A stretch of 64,000 nucleotides of DNA from Amyelois transitella. Lineage: Eukaryota > Arthropoda > Insecta > Lepidoptera > Pyralidae. Under the pieces are notes generated by a model. That model saw only the letters and a list, made by a program, of their open reading frames with translations, made no database searches and was not told where the DNA came from. Made by a program: the position numbers and the translations under genes. The stretch lies in assembly GCF_032362555.1 (NCBI RefSeq), contig NC_083505.1, positions 10,345,501 to 10,409,500 of the forward strand, written 5' to 3'. Shown piece by piece: positions 63,573-64,000 of the stretch; position 1 is the stretch's first letter, and every line of letters starts with the position of its first letter.

Positions 63573-64000
63573 ATGAGACTGTTATGAAATATATCCGACG
63601 CGATAGCATAATCGCAGTCTTACTTTCGTTACGGAATCGAAGCTTTGAAATCGTTTGCTAAAAAGACGCTTTATTTTATAAATCTAATAAATTGTTATAG
63701 AAAACGTTGTATCTATTAAAATTTGACTAGAAACAAATTGATTTAATAGCTTAAGCACATGGAAAGCGCAGAAAATGAATGCAGGGAAATGCGGCATGAA
63801 CTTTATTTAGGCATACTTAAATTATGTCTATGATCCTATCAGTATATACTATCCATCGGACTTATAACACAGATTGAACTTACCCCTAAAGAAACGTCGA
63901 GATATGTGTTATGGTTACTCAACGATACCATATTTTAAATTAGAGACATACATATATAATATAATAATAATAAATATATAGGTATAATAATCATAGACAA
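63573..64000. other. AT-rich sequence after CSRNP
   Basis: No feature seen beyond AT-rich, partly (ATA)n-like sequence near the window end. Confidence 0.6.

Overview
This is a eukaryotic window, almost certainly from a moth or butterfly (Lepidoptera). The evidence is an AT-rich background, GT-AG introns, and several dispersed repeat types that I recognise as typical of lepidopteran genomes. These include a ~265 bp SINE-like element ending in a GGTGCCGGGAACCACACGGCAC hairpin end, elements headed by cccgcgacttcgtccgcg, a ggtttcctcacgatgttttcc element, tRNA-derived SINE pieces and a decayed Tc1-like transposon. There are no prokaryotic operons, CRISPR arrays or intact mobile elements.

Three protein-coding genes can be supported, all on the + strand. 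(1) A small Ras-superfamily GTPase of the RASL11/RERG-like group has six coding exons from 33724 to 40091 (235 aa). (2) A bHLH transcription factor of the Oli/BHLHE22-BHLHE23 group has four exons from 45430 to 48603 (193 aa). (3) A cysteine/serine-rich nuclear protein (CSRNP/Axud1) has a single coding exon from 61080 to 63326 (748 aa), preceded by a splice acceptor, so its 5' UTR is spliced.

Layout: 1-17.4 kb is gene-poor and repeat-rich. At 17.47-17.69 kb there is a well-formed candidate core promoter and ATG-free leader exon ending in a perfect splice donor; it may be the distal first exon of the GTPase gene, whose ATG exon starts after a splice acceptor at 33703. Between them lie dispersed repeats and a few GC-rich islands with transcription-factor-like sites (26.4, 27.0, 29.7 kb). 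The GTPase gene occupies 33.7-40.8 kb, Oli 45.2-48.8 kb, a repeat-rich gap with a broken Tc1 transposase fills 48.9-59.6 kb, and CSRNP with its GC/G-rich promoter candidate runs from 59.6 to 63.6 kb.

The three genes are not obviously one pathway. They are a signalling GTPase, a neuronal-type bHLH repressor/activator and a signal-induced nuclear regulator lying side by side. I did not find a convincing new biological system. The most useful leads are the unassigned promoter/leader exon at 17.5 kb, the non-canonical GTPase motifs, the paired E2F-like sites at 29.7 kb, the G-quadruplex motif at the CSRNP promoter and an abutting acceptor/donor (recursive-splice-like) site at 51013.
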